Of a stretch of 64,000 bases of DNA, positions 23,482-32,800 are shown piece by piece (position 1 is the first letter of the stretch; every line of letters begins with the position of its first letter). Under the pieces are notes generated by a model. It was not told the DNA's origin. It saw only the letters and a program-made list of their open reading frames with translations, and ran no database searches. The stretch comes from Hyphomicrobiales bacterium (GTDB taxonomy: Bacteria > Pseudomonadota > Alphaproteobacteria > Rhizobiales > Beijerinckiaceae), in contig RXIY01000014.1 in assembly GCA_003963405.1 (NCBI GenBank), forward strand, positions 1-64,000, written 5' to 3'. Made by a program: the position numbers and the translations under genes.

Positions 23482-24417
23482 TTGACGGCGGCGATTGTCG
23501 CCGTTCGCGGCGAGGAGCCGCTCATCCTGACGACCCGCGCGGATGAGCGAAGCGGCGAAGCCGCCCTGCCCTCGGGTCCCTTCGATCCCATTCGCCACAG
23601 GACCTTCGAGATCGGTCTGCGCGCCTGGGTTGCGGAGCAGACGGGCGCGCCGCTCGGCTATGTCGAGCAGCTCTACACATTCGGCGACCGCGGTCGCCAC
23701 GCACGGGCCGGCGACCGCGATCCGCACGTGGTTTCCGTCGGATATCTCGCCCTGACGCGCATCGGCGACGACAGCCAGCGCCCGGCGATCGGCGCCTGGC
23801 GCAGCTGGCATGACTTCTTTCCCTGGGAGGACTGGCGGAACGGACGGCCCGAACTCATCGAAACGACGATTGCGCCGGGCCTGCGTCAATGGGTCGAAGA
23901 ATCGCCGGACGCCATTTCCTCCTCGGGGCTTTCGCGCCATCAGCGGGTCGAGCTGCTTTTCGGCGCGCGCGGTTTCAACGAGGAAAACGTTCTCGAACGC
24001 TACGAACTGCTTTACGAGGCCGGAATGGTGGAGGAGGCGCTGCGGGACGGGCGCGAGGCGGCCGCCCGGCGCGGCGCGCTCCAACCCCTTGGAGATCCTA
24101 TGCGGCACGATCACCGCCGCATCCTTGCTACGGCGATGAGCCGGCTGCGCGCCAAAATGAAGTATCGGCCCGTGATTTTCGAGCTGATGCCGCCGGCTTT
24201 TACTCTGACCGAGCTGCAACGGACAGTCGAAGCAATCGCGGGGCGTCATCTCCACAAGCAGAATTTCCGAAGACTGGTTGAAACTTCTGCAATTGTCGAA
24301 CCAACCGGAGAGATGTCCCTGCGGACCGGCGGACGGCCGGCGGCCCTCTTCCATTTTCGCCGCAATGTTCTGCAAGAACGACCTTCGCCGGGCTTGCGCG
24401 TGGGCTTAAGAAGCTGA
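23482..24417 (+). CDS. nadQ: NadQ-type regulator of NAD biosynthesis (Nudix-like plus winged helix)
   Basis: About 311 residues from TTG 23482; CTG 23419 overlapping the previous stop is an alternative. The N-terminal half has a Nudix fold (TAAIVAVRGEEPLILTTRAD), but the Nudix box reads GPFDPIRHRTFEIGLRAWVAEQTG, without the usual REUxEE acidic residues, so it probably binds rather than cleaves a ligand. The C-terminal half has the winged helix FTLTELQRTVEAIAGRHLHK then NFRRLVETSAIVEPTGEM. This is the COG4111 type, known in Alphaproteobacteria as the NAD synthesis regulator NadQ. No nadABC genes are in the window. Confidence 0.8.
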   Translation: MTAAIVAVRGEEPLILTTRADERSGEAALPSGPFDPIRHRTFEIGLRAWVAEQTGAPLGYVEQLYTFGDRGRHARAGDRDPHVVSVGYLALTRIGDDSQRPAIGAWRSWHDFFPWEDWRNGRPELIETTIAPGLRQWVEESPDAISSSGLSRHQRVELLFGARGFNEENVLERYELLYEAGMVEEALRDGREAAARRGALQPLGDPMRHDHRRILATAMSRLRAKMKYRPVIFELMPPAFTLTELQRTVEAIAGRHLHKQNFRRLVETSAIVEPTGEMSLRTGGRPAALFHFRRNVLQERPSPGLRVGLRS

Positions 24418-24499
24418 GTTTTGCTCCTTAAGAAGCTGTTCACCCTATCATGGTGAATAATTTCCCGAGCGTCCCGTCCGTGAAGCGTAGAGGTGCGTC

Positions 24500-25291
24500 T
24501 TGGGGTATCTTTCGCCGCCGCCGTCGCCGGCGCCTGTCATCGTCTACAAGGACGTGGGCGGGCTCGTCACCGATTATGAGGCGCAGACCGAACAATATCG
24601 CCGCGAAAACCGGGAGGTTCGTCTGCATGAATGCCGCTCGGCGTGCACGCTTGCGCTCAGCCTGCCCAATGTCTGCGTCTATCCCGACGCGCAGGTGAAA
24701 TTCCATCAAGCCTATAATGCGATCTCCAAAGAAGTGGATCTCGGCGTCTCCGCCAAGCTTTTCGCGGCCTATCCCGCCGCAGTCCAGGCGCGGCTCGGGT
24801 ATCTGACGCGGGAGTACAGGGTGCTGCGCGGAAGCGAGCTCATCGCGCTCGGCATGCGCAATTGCAATGGCGATAATCCGGTGCTGATCGCGAGCCGAAG
24901 CCAGCGCCAGGCCGTTTCCGCTAGCGTCCGGCCCGACGCGGCGGCGCCTGTCGCCGCGAATCCCTTCGGCGATCTCGCCCGCAAGGTTCAAACGGCCGTC
25001 GCAGGCGCTTTCTCCTCGCCCGAGGCCTCGCCCAGAGGCTCGATCCGTATCGCGGTGGCGGATCGCGAGCGCGTCCCAGAGGGGCGTCTGTCCTCGGATG
25101 CGGTCGCGCGCTCGGAAGCCTCGACGGCGATCCCCCGCACGCCCCCGACGCTCGCCGACCCGCCGCCGCTGCCGCCGCGCCGTCCGCCGTCTGAAGCTTT
25201 CACGGCCCGGGACGCCGCCGCGCCTTTCGCCATGATACCTGGCTCACAACCGATCCTGAGCGCAAAATTTCTCCCCGTCGCGACGCGCTGA
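24500..25291 (+). CDS. Hypothetical protein with ClpP-like periplasmic fold and Pro-rich tail
   Basis: About 263 residues as read from TTG 24500. The core VVYKDVGGLVTDY-like start (VIVYKDVGGLVTDYEAQTEQ), then ECRSACTLALSLPNVCVYPD and VKFHQAYNAISKEVD resemble the periplasmic proteins with a ClpP-crotonase-like fold (SACTLAL segment near the Ser of that fold). The C-terminal 100 residues are Pro/Ala-rich and disordered. The start is unclear: an ATG at 24450 lies in another frame, and no clean signal peptide is present in this frame, so a frameshift or a missing N-terminus is possible. Confidence 0.6.
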   Translation: MGYLSPPPSPAPVIVYKDVGGLVTDYEAQTEQYRRENREVRLHECRSACTLALSLPNVCVYPDAQVKFHQAYNAISKEVDLGVSAKLFAAYPAAVQARLGYLTREYRVLRGSELIALGMRNCNGDNPVLIASRSQRQAVSASVRPDAAAPVAANPFGDLARKVQTAVAGAFSSPEASPRGSIRIAVADRERVPEGRLSSDAVARSEASTAIPRTPPTLADPPPLPPRRPPSEAFTARDAAAPFAMIPGSQPILSAKFLPVATR

Positions 25292-25400
25292 GAGAGCAGC
25301 TAGCCTGCGACCCGCTCCGCTGATTGGCTATTTTTCGCCACGATGCTACCCTAACGCTGACGGCGTTCAGGGAAATTCGTCCGGCTGGATCCATTTCCCA

Positions 25401-25429
25401 CACGGGCGCCGGGCGATGACGCGCCCGTG
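25401..25429. repeat. Strong 9-bp inverted repeat
   Basis: CACGGGCGC (25401-25409) and GCGCCCGTG (25421-25429) flank an 11-base loop within the 297-base gap before the DUF882 gene. No T run. It could fold in the leader of that gene's mRNA. Confidence 0.45.
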
Positions 25430-25462
25430 CGATTGCGCCGAAGCGGACGGTTACAAAAACAA

Positions 25463-25483
25463 GCCCCCGCCCAGGTTGGGGGC
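25463..25483 (-). terminator. Minus-strand terminator-like hairpin with no minus-strand gene
   Basis: GCCCCC (25463-25468) and GGGGGC (25478-25483) pair around a 9-base loop. On the minus strand the stem is followed by TTGTTTTTGT. No leftward gene exists upstream on that strand within 2 kb, so either it ends a small RNA or it acts on antisense transcription of the DUF882 gene. Confidence 0.45.
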
Positions 25484-25588
25484 GCCCAGAGGCTGGCGCC
25501 GCGCCGGTCCGACGGGCAAGGGATGGAAAACGATCTTGGGCCGGCGCCTTGAAGGGCCAGCCTCAAACGAGACGGGGAAGAAATCCTT

Positions 25589-27331
25589 TTGACGACGCGT
25601 CGCGCCAAAGCCAGACACAGGTCAAGCTCGTCGCTCTCCCTTGCGCTCGGCTGTCTCGGCGCCTTCGTCTCGATCTTGGCGCCGAGCATGACGGAGACCG
25701 CCGTCGCGAACGGCGACACACGCACAATCTATCTGCACCACGCCCATACCGGCGAGGACATTGCCGCCACCTATCTCGTCAACGGCCAGTATGACAGCCG
25801 GGTCCTGGAGCAGCTCAACTGGTTCCTGCGCGACTGGCGGCGGGACGAGCCCACCAATATGGATCCCCGTCTGTTCGACGTGGTGTGGGAGGCGTATCGT
25901 ACGGCGGGCGCCGGCAACCAGGTCATCAATGTCGTTTCGGCCTATCGCTCGCCCGAAACCAACGCCATGTTGCGCGCCCGCTCGCGCGCCGTCGCCAAAT
26001 ATTCACAGCATATGCTCGGCAAGGCGATGGATACGACCATGCCCGGTATGCCGATGTCCGAGATACGCGAAATAGGCATGCGAATGCAGCGCGGCGGCGT
26101 CGGTTATTACCCCAACGCCAACACGCCCTTTGTCCATCTTGATGTGGGCAATGTGCGGTCCTGGCCGCGCATGACCTATGAGCAGCTTGTCCGCCTCTTC
26201 CCGGACGGCAAGACGGTTCATCTTCCGACGAACGGTCAGCCGCTTCCTGCCTATGAAGAAGCGAAAGCGGAGATCGAAGCCCGTGGCAACGGCGCCTATG
26301 TCGCGGCCGCGCCGCGCCGGACCTTCGGCGGCTTCCTCGCCGCGCTCTTTGGCGGCGGCGGAGAAGACGAAGACGCCGAGATTGCGGCGCCGCCGCCAAG
26401 CACTCGCAAGCAATGGGCCGCCCTGGCCCCGCGTGGACGTGGATCACAGGCTGATTATGAAGCCGGCGGCGAAGAGGGCGCTGTCGCCGCAGCGCCTCCC
26501 GGTCGCCGAGGCCGCAGCCAGCTTGCCCGCGCGGAAGCCGACCTTCCCCGTGGCGAGACGGTCATGAGCGCGACAGGCGCCGTGGCGATCGCGCCGGACC
26601 CGGCCCGTGCGCCCCAATCGGCTGCGCCCATCCCGCCAGAGAATTTGACTGAGGCGCCGGCTGAAGAAGAGAGGCGGCGCCACTTTGCCAATGTGCCGCT
26701 CCCCCCGCGAGGCCGCCCGGCTTCTCTCGACGAGACCGCGCCGGAAGAAGCGTCAGCGACCAGCAGCCCCCAGGATGGCGAAAATTCGGAAAGCGTCTCG
26801 GCGCGCCATTATGCAAAGGCCCCCCTGCCGCCCCGTCGCCCAGCAAGCCTGACGGCTTCGGCGGAGCCTGAGCTGCAGTCGGCCGGCCGGCACGGCGAGA
26901 GAGAGAGCGCCGCCGCCCTCCCCCCCGAAACGGCCGAAGCCCAGCCAGTCAAGGACGACCCTGCCCTTGCCTATGCGCCGGCCGCCGCCGACGAAGCGGC
27001 GCAGGAGCTGGATGCTGGGAAGCCATTGCGCCGGGCGGCAGCCCAGAAGGGCGACCTCGTTCCCGCACGTCTCGACAGATCCAATTTCAACACGCTGACG
27101 GCCGCGACGCCAGCGTCGCGCGCCTCCGCCCGTTCGGTTCTTGGCGCGCCCATTACGGCTGTACGCTCGGCGGCGCGCGCCGCAGAAGCCGGCAGCGTGT
27201 TGCTGCCCCCCGCGCGCCCCGCACGTCTTGTCGGCTTCGCGACTCCCGACGCGCCCCCCGCGGACAAATTTGCGCCGGGCGCAGCGCGCAGCCATCCTGC
27301 CAGCCAGAAAAACGAGACCTCCAAAAAGTAG
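25589..27331 (+). CDS. DUF882/M15-like periplasmic peptidase-fold protein with long disordered tail
   Basis: 580 residues from TTG 25589. Signal-like N-terminus (SSLSLALGCLGAFVSILAPS). Residues about 45-210 form a DUF882 domain (YcbK/M15 relative): NGQYDSRVLEQLNWFLRDWR, VVSAYRSPETNAMLR, KYSQHMLGKAMDTTMPGM and NTPFVHLDVGNVRSWPR, with His and Asp in the zinc positions. The remaining 370 residues are Pro/Ala/Glu-rich, with recurrent APLPPRRPAS-like units, and look disordered. Likely peptidoglycan amidase or carboxypeptidase activity with a wall-reaching tail. A terminator follows. Confidence 0.82.
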   Translation: MTTRRAKARHRSSSSLSLALGCLGAFVSILAPSMTETAVANGDTRTIYLHHAHTGEDIAATYLVNGQYDSRVLEQLNWFLRDWRRDEPTNMDPRLFDVVWEAYRTAGAGNQVINVVSAYRSPETNAMLRARSRAVAKYSQHMLGKAMDTTMPGMPMSEIREIGMRMQRGGVGYYPNANTPFVHLDVGNVRSWPRMTYEQLVRLFPDGKTVHLPTNGQPLPAYEEAKAEIEARGNGAYVAAAPRRTFGGFLAALFGGGGEDEDAEIAAPPPSTRKQWAALAPRGRGSQADYEAGGEEGAVAAAPPGRRGRSQLARAEADLPRGETVMSATGAVAIAPDPARAPQSAAPIPPENLTEAPAEEERRRHFANVPLPPRGRPASLDETAPEEASATSSPQDGENSESVSARHYAKAPLPPRRPASLTASAEPELQSAGRHGERESAAALPPETAEAQPVKDDPALAYAPAAADEAAQELDAGKPLRRAAAQKGDLVPARLDRSNFNTLTAATPASRASARSVLGAPITAVRSAARAAEAGSVLLPPARPARLVGFATPDAPPADKFAPGAARSHPASQKNETSKK

Positions 27332-27428
27332 CGGCCGTTTCGCCGCCATTCGGTCTGCCCAGACAAGTCACGTTTCGGTCATGCGAGATGGCTATGCTTT
27401 TCCTCGTCGGCGGAAACGCTGGCGGCAG

Positions 27429-27465
27429 AACGCCCCGACGCCGGAGGTAAGCGCGGGGCGTTTTT
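27429..27465 (+). terminator. Rho-independent terminator
   Basis: AACGCCCCG (27429-27437) and CGGGGCGTT (27454-27462) form a perfect 9-bp stem followed by TTTTTG on the plus strand, about 100 bases after the DUF882 gene. Confidence 0.8.
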
Positions 27466-27592
27466 GATTCCCCCGCTTTTGCACATGGTTTGAAGGGAGC
27501 GCAATTAATCCCCACCACCTCGCCTCGAGGGCGAGATGCGCACATCTCTGTTCATTACAGATTCAACAGAACTCATTAATAGCGGAGGCGTG

Positions 27593-27859
27593 CTACCGCC
27601 ATGCGCAAACTCGTCGCCCGCCGCGCCACCAGCAAACGCGACGCACGGGCCGACGGGAACAGACACGCCGGCCCCTGTGCCACCAGCAAGTCGTACGAAC
27701 GGCCGCCTCCTCGATGGGAGAGTTGAGCATAGACGAGGGATCAGCGTCGACTGGGAAGGGAGCGGCGATGACAGCCGTCGGCGTCAGGGAGACCCCGGCC
27801 GCCGCAAGCGTGGCTCCGCCCAGAAACCCAAGGAATGCACGACGGGGGATCGTGGTCAT
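27593..27859 (-). CDS. Small secreted Trp/Arg/Cys-rich protein with Tat-like signal
   Basis: 88 residues from ATG 27859, preceded by GGAGG at six bases. RRAFLGFLGGATLAAAGVSL has the twin-arginine-type layout, then a short acidic spacer and a tail with two matching halves, CWWHRGRRVCSRR and CWWRGGRRVCAWR. The four Cys may pair. Proteins of this kind are common in Hyphomicrobiales and have no known function. A longer reading upstream has no SD. Confidence 0.65.
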   Translation of the reverse strand: MTTIPRRAFLGFLGGATLAAAGVSLTPTAVIAAPFPVDADPSSMLNSPIEEAAVRTTCWWHRGRRVCSRRPVRRVCWWRGGRRVCAWR

Positions 27860-27968
27860 TGCTGCCTCCTGTTCGCTGACCTCATCAGGCGGTTTAGGGA
27901 TTGCGTCTCGGACGTGAGCGACTTTCCGATTTTCGCCAATGCAAAAAAGATAGCTGCAAAATAGAGTG

Positions 27969-29210
27969 TCACCGATCGGGGCCAGAGGCAACCGCACTGT
28001 TGACCGCCTCCCGAAATTGCTGAAGCCGATCCGCATAAGCGCGACGAAAATCAGGATCGACAATCGCGATCGGAGCGTTGACGGCGATGCCGGCCACGCC
28101 CCCTACGCCTTGCACGACGCCCGTCGAAAGTTCTCCCATGCGCTCTCCGAAACCCGTTGGCGGCGCGCGGGAGGCTCCATTGATCAATTCCTCCCCAAGA
28201 AAACGGACCACATCCGGGTTTTGAGCGAACTTGCTGTGGCGCAGCGGATCGGCCCCCGCTGTGTCGCTCAAATCGACCACCTCCACGCCTTTTTCGCCGA
28301 TCCATGGCTGCTCGGACGGGTCGATGGCCCCAAGCCGCTCGACATTCCCGCCAATGCCGCGCGACAGCTGAAGCGCGCGATCCTGCCGAGACAAAAATAC
28401 GACAATGCTCGGGCGCTTCTCTCCAAAGCTCCTGAATTGCGCGCGAAACACATCGACGTCCAAATCCGGCGAGGCGAGGATGACGTTCTGGACTTTACCG
28501 GGCAGGCGGCCGTCACGTATCGCCATCTGGCGCAGCGATTCCATGGTGAGCCAGGCGCCCATTGAATGCGCCAGCACGGTTATTTCTCTAACGTCCGGGC
28601 TCGCCGCGAGCCGTCGCAGCAATTTCTCCAACGCGTCCCGCGAGAAGGCGGCGCTCTCGCGATCGTAAACGTAGTTGAAAACGCCGCCACGAGACGGCCA
28701 ACTAAATAATATCGGAGCCGCTTGCGCCCCCGAGTCGTGGAATATCTGCGCAAAGCTAAAAAGGGCGGTTTCGAACCTCGTGTTGAATCCATGCACGAAC
28801 ACCAGGACACGACGATTTTTGTCGGCATGCCGCCCCAGCCAGCTCTCGAACTGCCGGGATCCAGAAAGCCGCTTTATGTCGAGCGTGGCGAATTCGGTGT
28901 TGGGGTCAGGCGGCAGCGTCCGCGGCCACTGAACCTGACCGATCTGCCGGCGTTCATCTGACGGGATCGACACGACGAAACTTGCAAGCGACGCTTCGCC
29001 TCGTTCTCCCGAAAAAAGAACGCCGGCGTCCGTCGACGCAGCGCGCGTCGTAGCGACCAGAATGTCGAGATGCGTCGCGTCGGGCGCCGGAACCGGCGCC
29101 GGCTCAAGCATGCCAATGGGCGCAGCGCAGCCGCCCAACGCAACGCCGACCAGCACGGCGACGCCCGGCGCCAACCAAGCGCAGCGCCTTCGCCTGCATT
29201 TCCAGGGCAT
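27969..29210 (-). CDS. Alpha/beta hydrolase lipoprotein (DUF900 family)
   Basis: 413 residues from ATG 29210. Lipoprotein signal with lipobox LGGC (VAVLVGVALGGCAAP). DUF900 hydrolase fold: VFVHGFNTRFETALF, then FSWPSRGGVFNYVYDRESA, nucleophile elbow LAHSMGAWLTMESL (Ser), ASPDLDVDVF (Asp region) and a C-terminal His candidate in DPLRHSKFA. Probably an envelope esterase or lipase. Its ATG overlaps the stop of the membrane protein gene before it (29210-29212), so both form one unit. Confidence 0.85.
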   Translation of the reverse strand: MPWKCRRRRCAWLAPGVAVLVGVALGGCAAPIGMLEPAPVPAPDATHLDILVATTRAASTDAGVLFSGERGEASLASFVVSIPSDERRQIGQVQWPRTLPPDPNTEFATLDIKRLSGSRQFESWLGRHADKNRRVLVFVHGFNTRFETALFSFAQIFHDSGAQAAPILFSWPSRGGVFNYVYDRESAAFSRDALEKLLRRLAASPDVREITVLAHSMGAWLTMESLRQMAIRDGRLPGKVQNVILASPDLDVDVFRAQFRSFGEKRPSIVVFLSRQDRALQLSRGIGGNVERLGAIDPSEQPWIGEKGVEVVDLSDTAGADPLRHSKFAQNPDVVRFLGEELINGASRAPPTGFGERMGELSTGVVQGVGGVAGIAVNAPIAIVDPDFRRAYADRLQQFREAVNSAVASGPDR

Positions 29211-29758
29211 CAATCGCCGTTCGGTCGCTGGGGACGGAACGCCACGGCGAAGCCGCCGATGACAAGCCCGATCAGCACCAACATCAGCGCAGATTGTTTG
29301 AGCCACGCCAACGCTGGGACCGTCAGCGCAAGCACAATGCCCAGCACGGCAATTTCTGCGGCGACATGGACGCCCGCGACGAATGTTCCGAGCGCGAGCA
29401 GCAACATGAGCGCGAGGCCCGTCGCCGGCCCATTGAGAAACGTATTCACCGATGGCAGCAGCAGAATGCTCATTGCGATCAGGAAGGCCAGCCAATGCAG
29501 GGACTGCGTAATCAGGAGTTGCCTGCGCGCGGCCTTGTCAGCCGTCCTGCGCCAACCGATGGCGACACAGGCCACACCGATCGCGATCGCCAGGAACTCC
29601 CAATATCCGTAAAGGGGCCTGCCGGACATGCTGGTGTAAGCCACGCCCAGCAGCGCCATGATCAGGACGACAAGATAAGGCAAGCGCGCGCCGAGCCAGG
29701 GCATAATCCCCCGCGGACGATTTGCAGGTCTCGGGTCAGAGGAGTCGATCTCGGTCAT
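29210..29758 (-). CDS. Integral membrane protein of unknown function
   Basis: 182 residues with about six hydrophobic segments (LPYLVVLIMALLGVAYTSMS; EFLAIAIGVACVAIGW; SLHWLAFLIAMSILLLPSV; GLALMLLLALGTFVAGVHVA; VLGIVLALTVPALAWL; LMLVLIGLVIGGFAVAF). No family recognised. Lies between the P-type ATPase and the lipoprotein hydrolase, all on the minus strand, 72 bases after the ATPase. Confidence 0.65.
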   Translation of the reverse strand: MTEIDSSDPRPANRPRGIMPWLGARLPYLVVLIMALLGVAYTSMSGRPLYGYWEFLAIAIGVACVAIGWRRTADKAARRQLLITQSLHWLAFLIAMSILLLPSVNTFLNGPATGLALMLLLALGTFVAGVHVAAEIAVLGIVLALTVPALAWLKQSALMLVLIGLVIGGFAVAFRPQRPNGD

Positions 29759-29830
29759 GCGTCAACACACCTTTTCAGCTTGTGGCGAATTTCACCAGCC
29801 CTGCAAGTCTTTAACTTCTGAAAAGCTTCT

Positions 29831-32800
29831 CTACGGGGCGGCAGAACTGTCGGGCAGCGAATCTCCCTTACTTTCGTGCGGAGAGTCCGGTGCGATTGAG
29901 AAAGCCGCCGGCGGTTTGCCAGGCTCGACCGTCGCACCCACGCTCCCGACTGACGAGATCGTGCCGGGGATGGGCGCAACAATGTCGACTTGCGCGAGGG
30001 ACCTTTCCGCCGTCGCCAAAGCAGCCCTCGCCTGTTCGACCGCAGCTTTGTCGGTCTCTGCTCGCGCTGTGGCTCGCTCCAAGACGGCCCGCGCTTTCTC
30101 TAGCGCCGGTCGCGCGGGAACTCGACCTTGCGCACGTCGTTTGCGCTCGACGTCCGCTGTAGCCGCAGCGACGACCGCCGCGCTCGCCTGTTGTCGTTGC
30201 AAAGCCTTCGCAAGCGCGTCTTTCTCGCGCACGATGGCTTCCCTAAAGGAGGCGGGATCGAGCTTGGCGCATATTTCACCGGCCTTCACCGCGGCGCCCT
30301 CCTCACAAAGAATGGCGATGATCGTGCCCGACGTCGACGCAAAGACGTCGACGGGCGCGCGGGTATCCGTGGGCCGCGCGGCGGAGAGGACCGCCTGTGA
30401 CGACAAGTGGCTGGGGGCCGCGACGGATGAAAGCGGCTGATCTGGCGCAGCGCGGAAGAAAACGAAGATCTCGCCGCCAATCAGCGCGGCGACCGCAAGA
30501 GCGCCGGCCCACGCCTGCCACGCCTCCGACCCAGACGCCACGGCGTGAGCAGGGGCCGAAGGCGCCCGCGTCACCGAAACGGTCCCGGCCTGTTGCTTAC
30601 CGCCTCGCACGCCGACAAGACCAAAGGCGCGGACAAGGAACTTCTCCGCTTCGACGGTAAGGAAGAAGACGAGACCGCCAAGAAACAGCCAAGGCCAGAC
30701 ATTCATGGGCACCGATTGCGTGCCGAAGAGACGCTGCAACGGGGGCGCGTAGGTGAAAAGAAGTTGTAGAATCACGACCGCGGCGATTCCGAGCGGCAGA
30801 TAACGATTTCCGAGATGCGCCGAGAGAGACAGGGAGGATTCCGTCTTGAACCGGCTGTTGAGCAAATAGAAAATCTGACCGACGACCAATGTATTGACGG
30901 CGACCGTGCGCGCCAGTTCATCCGATGCGTGGAGGGATTTCATCCAGAAGAACGCCGCAAGCGTGAGAACTAGGAGCGCAACGCCGATAAAGATCACCCG
31001 CCATACTGCAAAGCCGTCCAGTATCGGGCGCGAGACGGCGCGCGGCGCCCGCCGCATGACGTCGCATTCGTGAGGTTCGAAGGAGATCACAAGCCCGAGC
31101 GCGACCGACGTCACCATATTGACCCACAGGATCTGGGGCGCGGTGATCGGCAACATGAAGCCGGCGACGATCGCGACAAGGATCACAAGCGCCTGCGCGA
31201 CGTTGGTCGGCAGCATGAATAAGAGCGCTTTCTCGATATTGTTGTATACTGTCCTTCCTTCGCGCACGGCTGCCGTTATCGACGCGAAATTGTCGTCGGC
31301 CAGCACCATCGCAGCCGCCTCTTTCGTCACTTCCGTGCCCTTGATCCCCATGGCGACGCCAATATCGGCGCGCTTGAGCGCCGGAGCGTCATTGACGCCA
31401 TCTCCCGTCATCGCCACCACCTGACCATTGGCCTGAATGGCCTTGACCAGACGCAGTTTATGTTCGGGACTGGCGCGCGCGAAAACATCGACGTCTTTGA
31501 CGGCCTCCTGTAGTGCACCGTCGTTCATCGCTTCGATTTCGGTCCCCGCGACTGCGGTCCTGCCGTCGCCAATGCCGAGCAGTTTGGCGATTGCCGCGGC
31601 GGTAATCTTGTGGTCGCCCGTGATCATGGTGACGCGAATGCCGCCGTTGTGACATTCGGCAACCGCTTCCACGGCCTCCTTGCGGGGCGGATCCATGAGA
31701 CCCACAATGCCATACAGCACCAGGGTCTTCGGCAGATCTCCTGGGCCAAGGCCTGCTTTTTCAAAGGATGGATCGCGCAAACCGGCAAGAGCGAGGACGC
31801 GTTCGCCCTGCGCGGCCAGTCGATCGGCGGCAGCCTCCCAGTAGTCGCGCCGCAGGGGCTCGAAGCCTTTTTCTGTCTCTTGGCGATCGCAATGGGCGAG
31901 AATGACTTCCGGCGCGCCCTTGACGAAGAGGAGGCGGTCACCGTCCCCTCCTTCGTGCAGGGTCGCCATGAATTTGTGCTCCGACTCGAAGGGAATCGCG
32001 TCGATGCGAGGAAGCTTTTGTCGTTCGGCGCCGCGGTCCAACCCGAGTTTTATTGCGAAGGGATAAAGCGCCGCCTCGGTCGGGTCGCCTTCCGCCTTCC
32101 ATACTCCGTCGATCTCGCGCAACTCGGAATCGTTGCACAGCGCCGAGACCATTCCCATCTGCTGCAGCGCGGCGGCGCTGGCGGCGGGTTCGCCGTCGAC
32201 GAGAATTTGACCATCGCTCGCATAGCCATCGCCCGTCACACGGTAATTCGCGTCGGCCGTGACTGCCGAGGCGACCATCATCTCCATCAAGGTCAGGGTG
32301 CCGGTTTTGTCGGAACAGATGCGCGACACTGATCCCAGCGTTTCGACCGCGGGCAACCGACGGATGATCGCGTGGCGCTGCGCCATGCGCTGCACGCCAA
32401 TCGCCAGCGTGATCGTGATCAGCGCGGGGAGGCCTTCCGGAATGACAGAGACCGCAATGCCGACAACCGCCTGGAAAGCTTCGACGAAAGGAAGATCGCG
32501 AACCCAGCGCCCATAGGCGAAAACCGCGACGCTGACGAATCCGATCACTTTCGCGATTGTATGGCCGAAATCCTTGATCTGCCGGAGCAACGGCGTTTCG
32601 AGCGCATCCACGGCGGCGAGCATCTGGTTGATCCGGCCGAGTTCGGTTTGCGCCCCCGTCGCAACGACCACGCCGATGGCGCGGCCTGATACGACCAGGG
32701 TCCCGGAAAACGCCATGTCGTCGCGGTCGCCGACCGTCGCATTTTCGGCAACAGCCTCCGTCGTCTTGTCGGCCGGCACGGATTCGCCGGTGAGAGCCGC

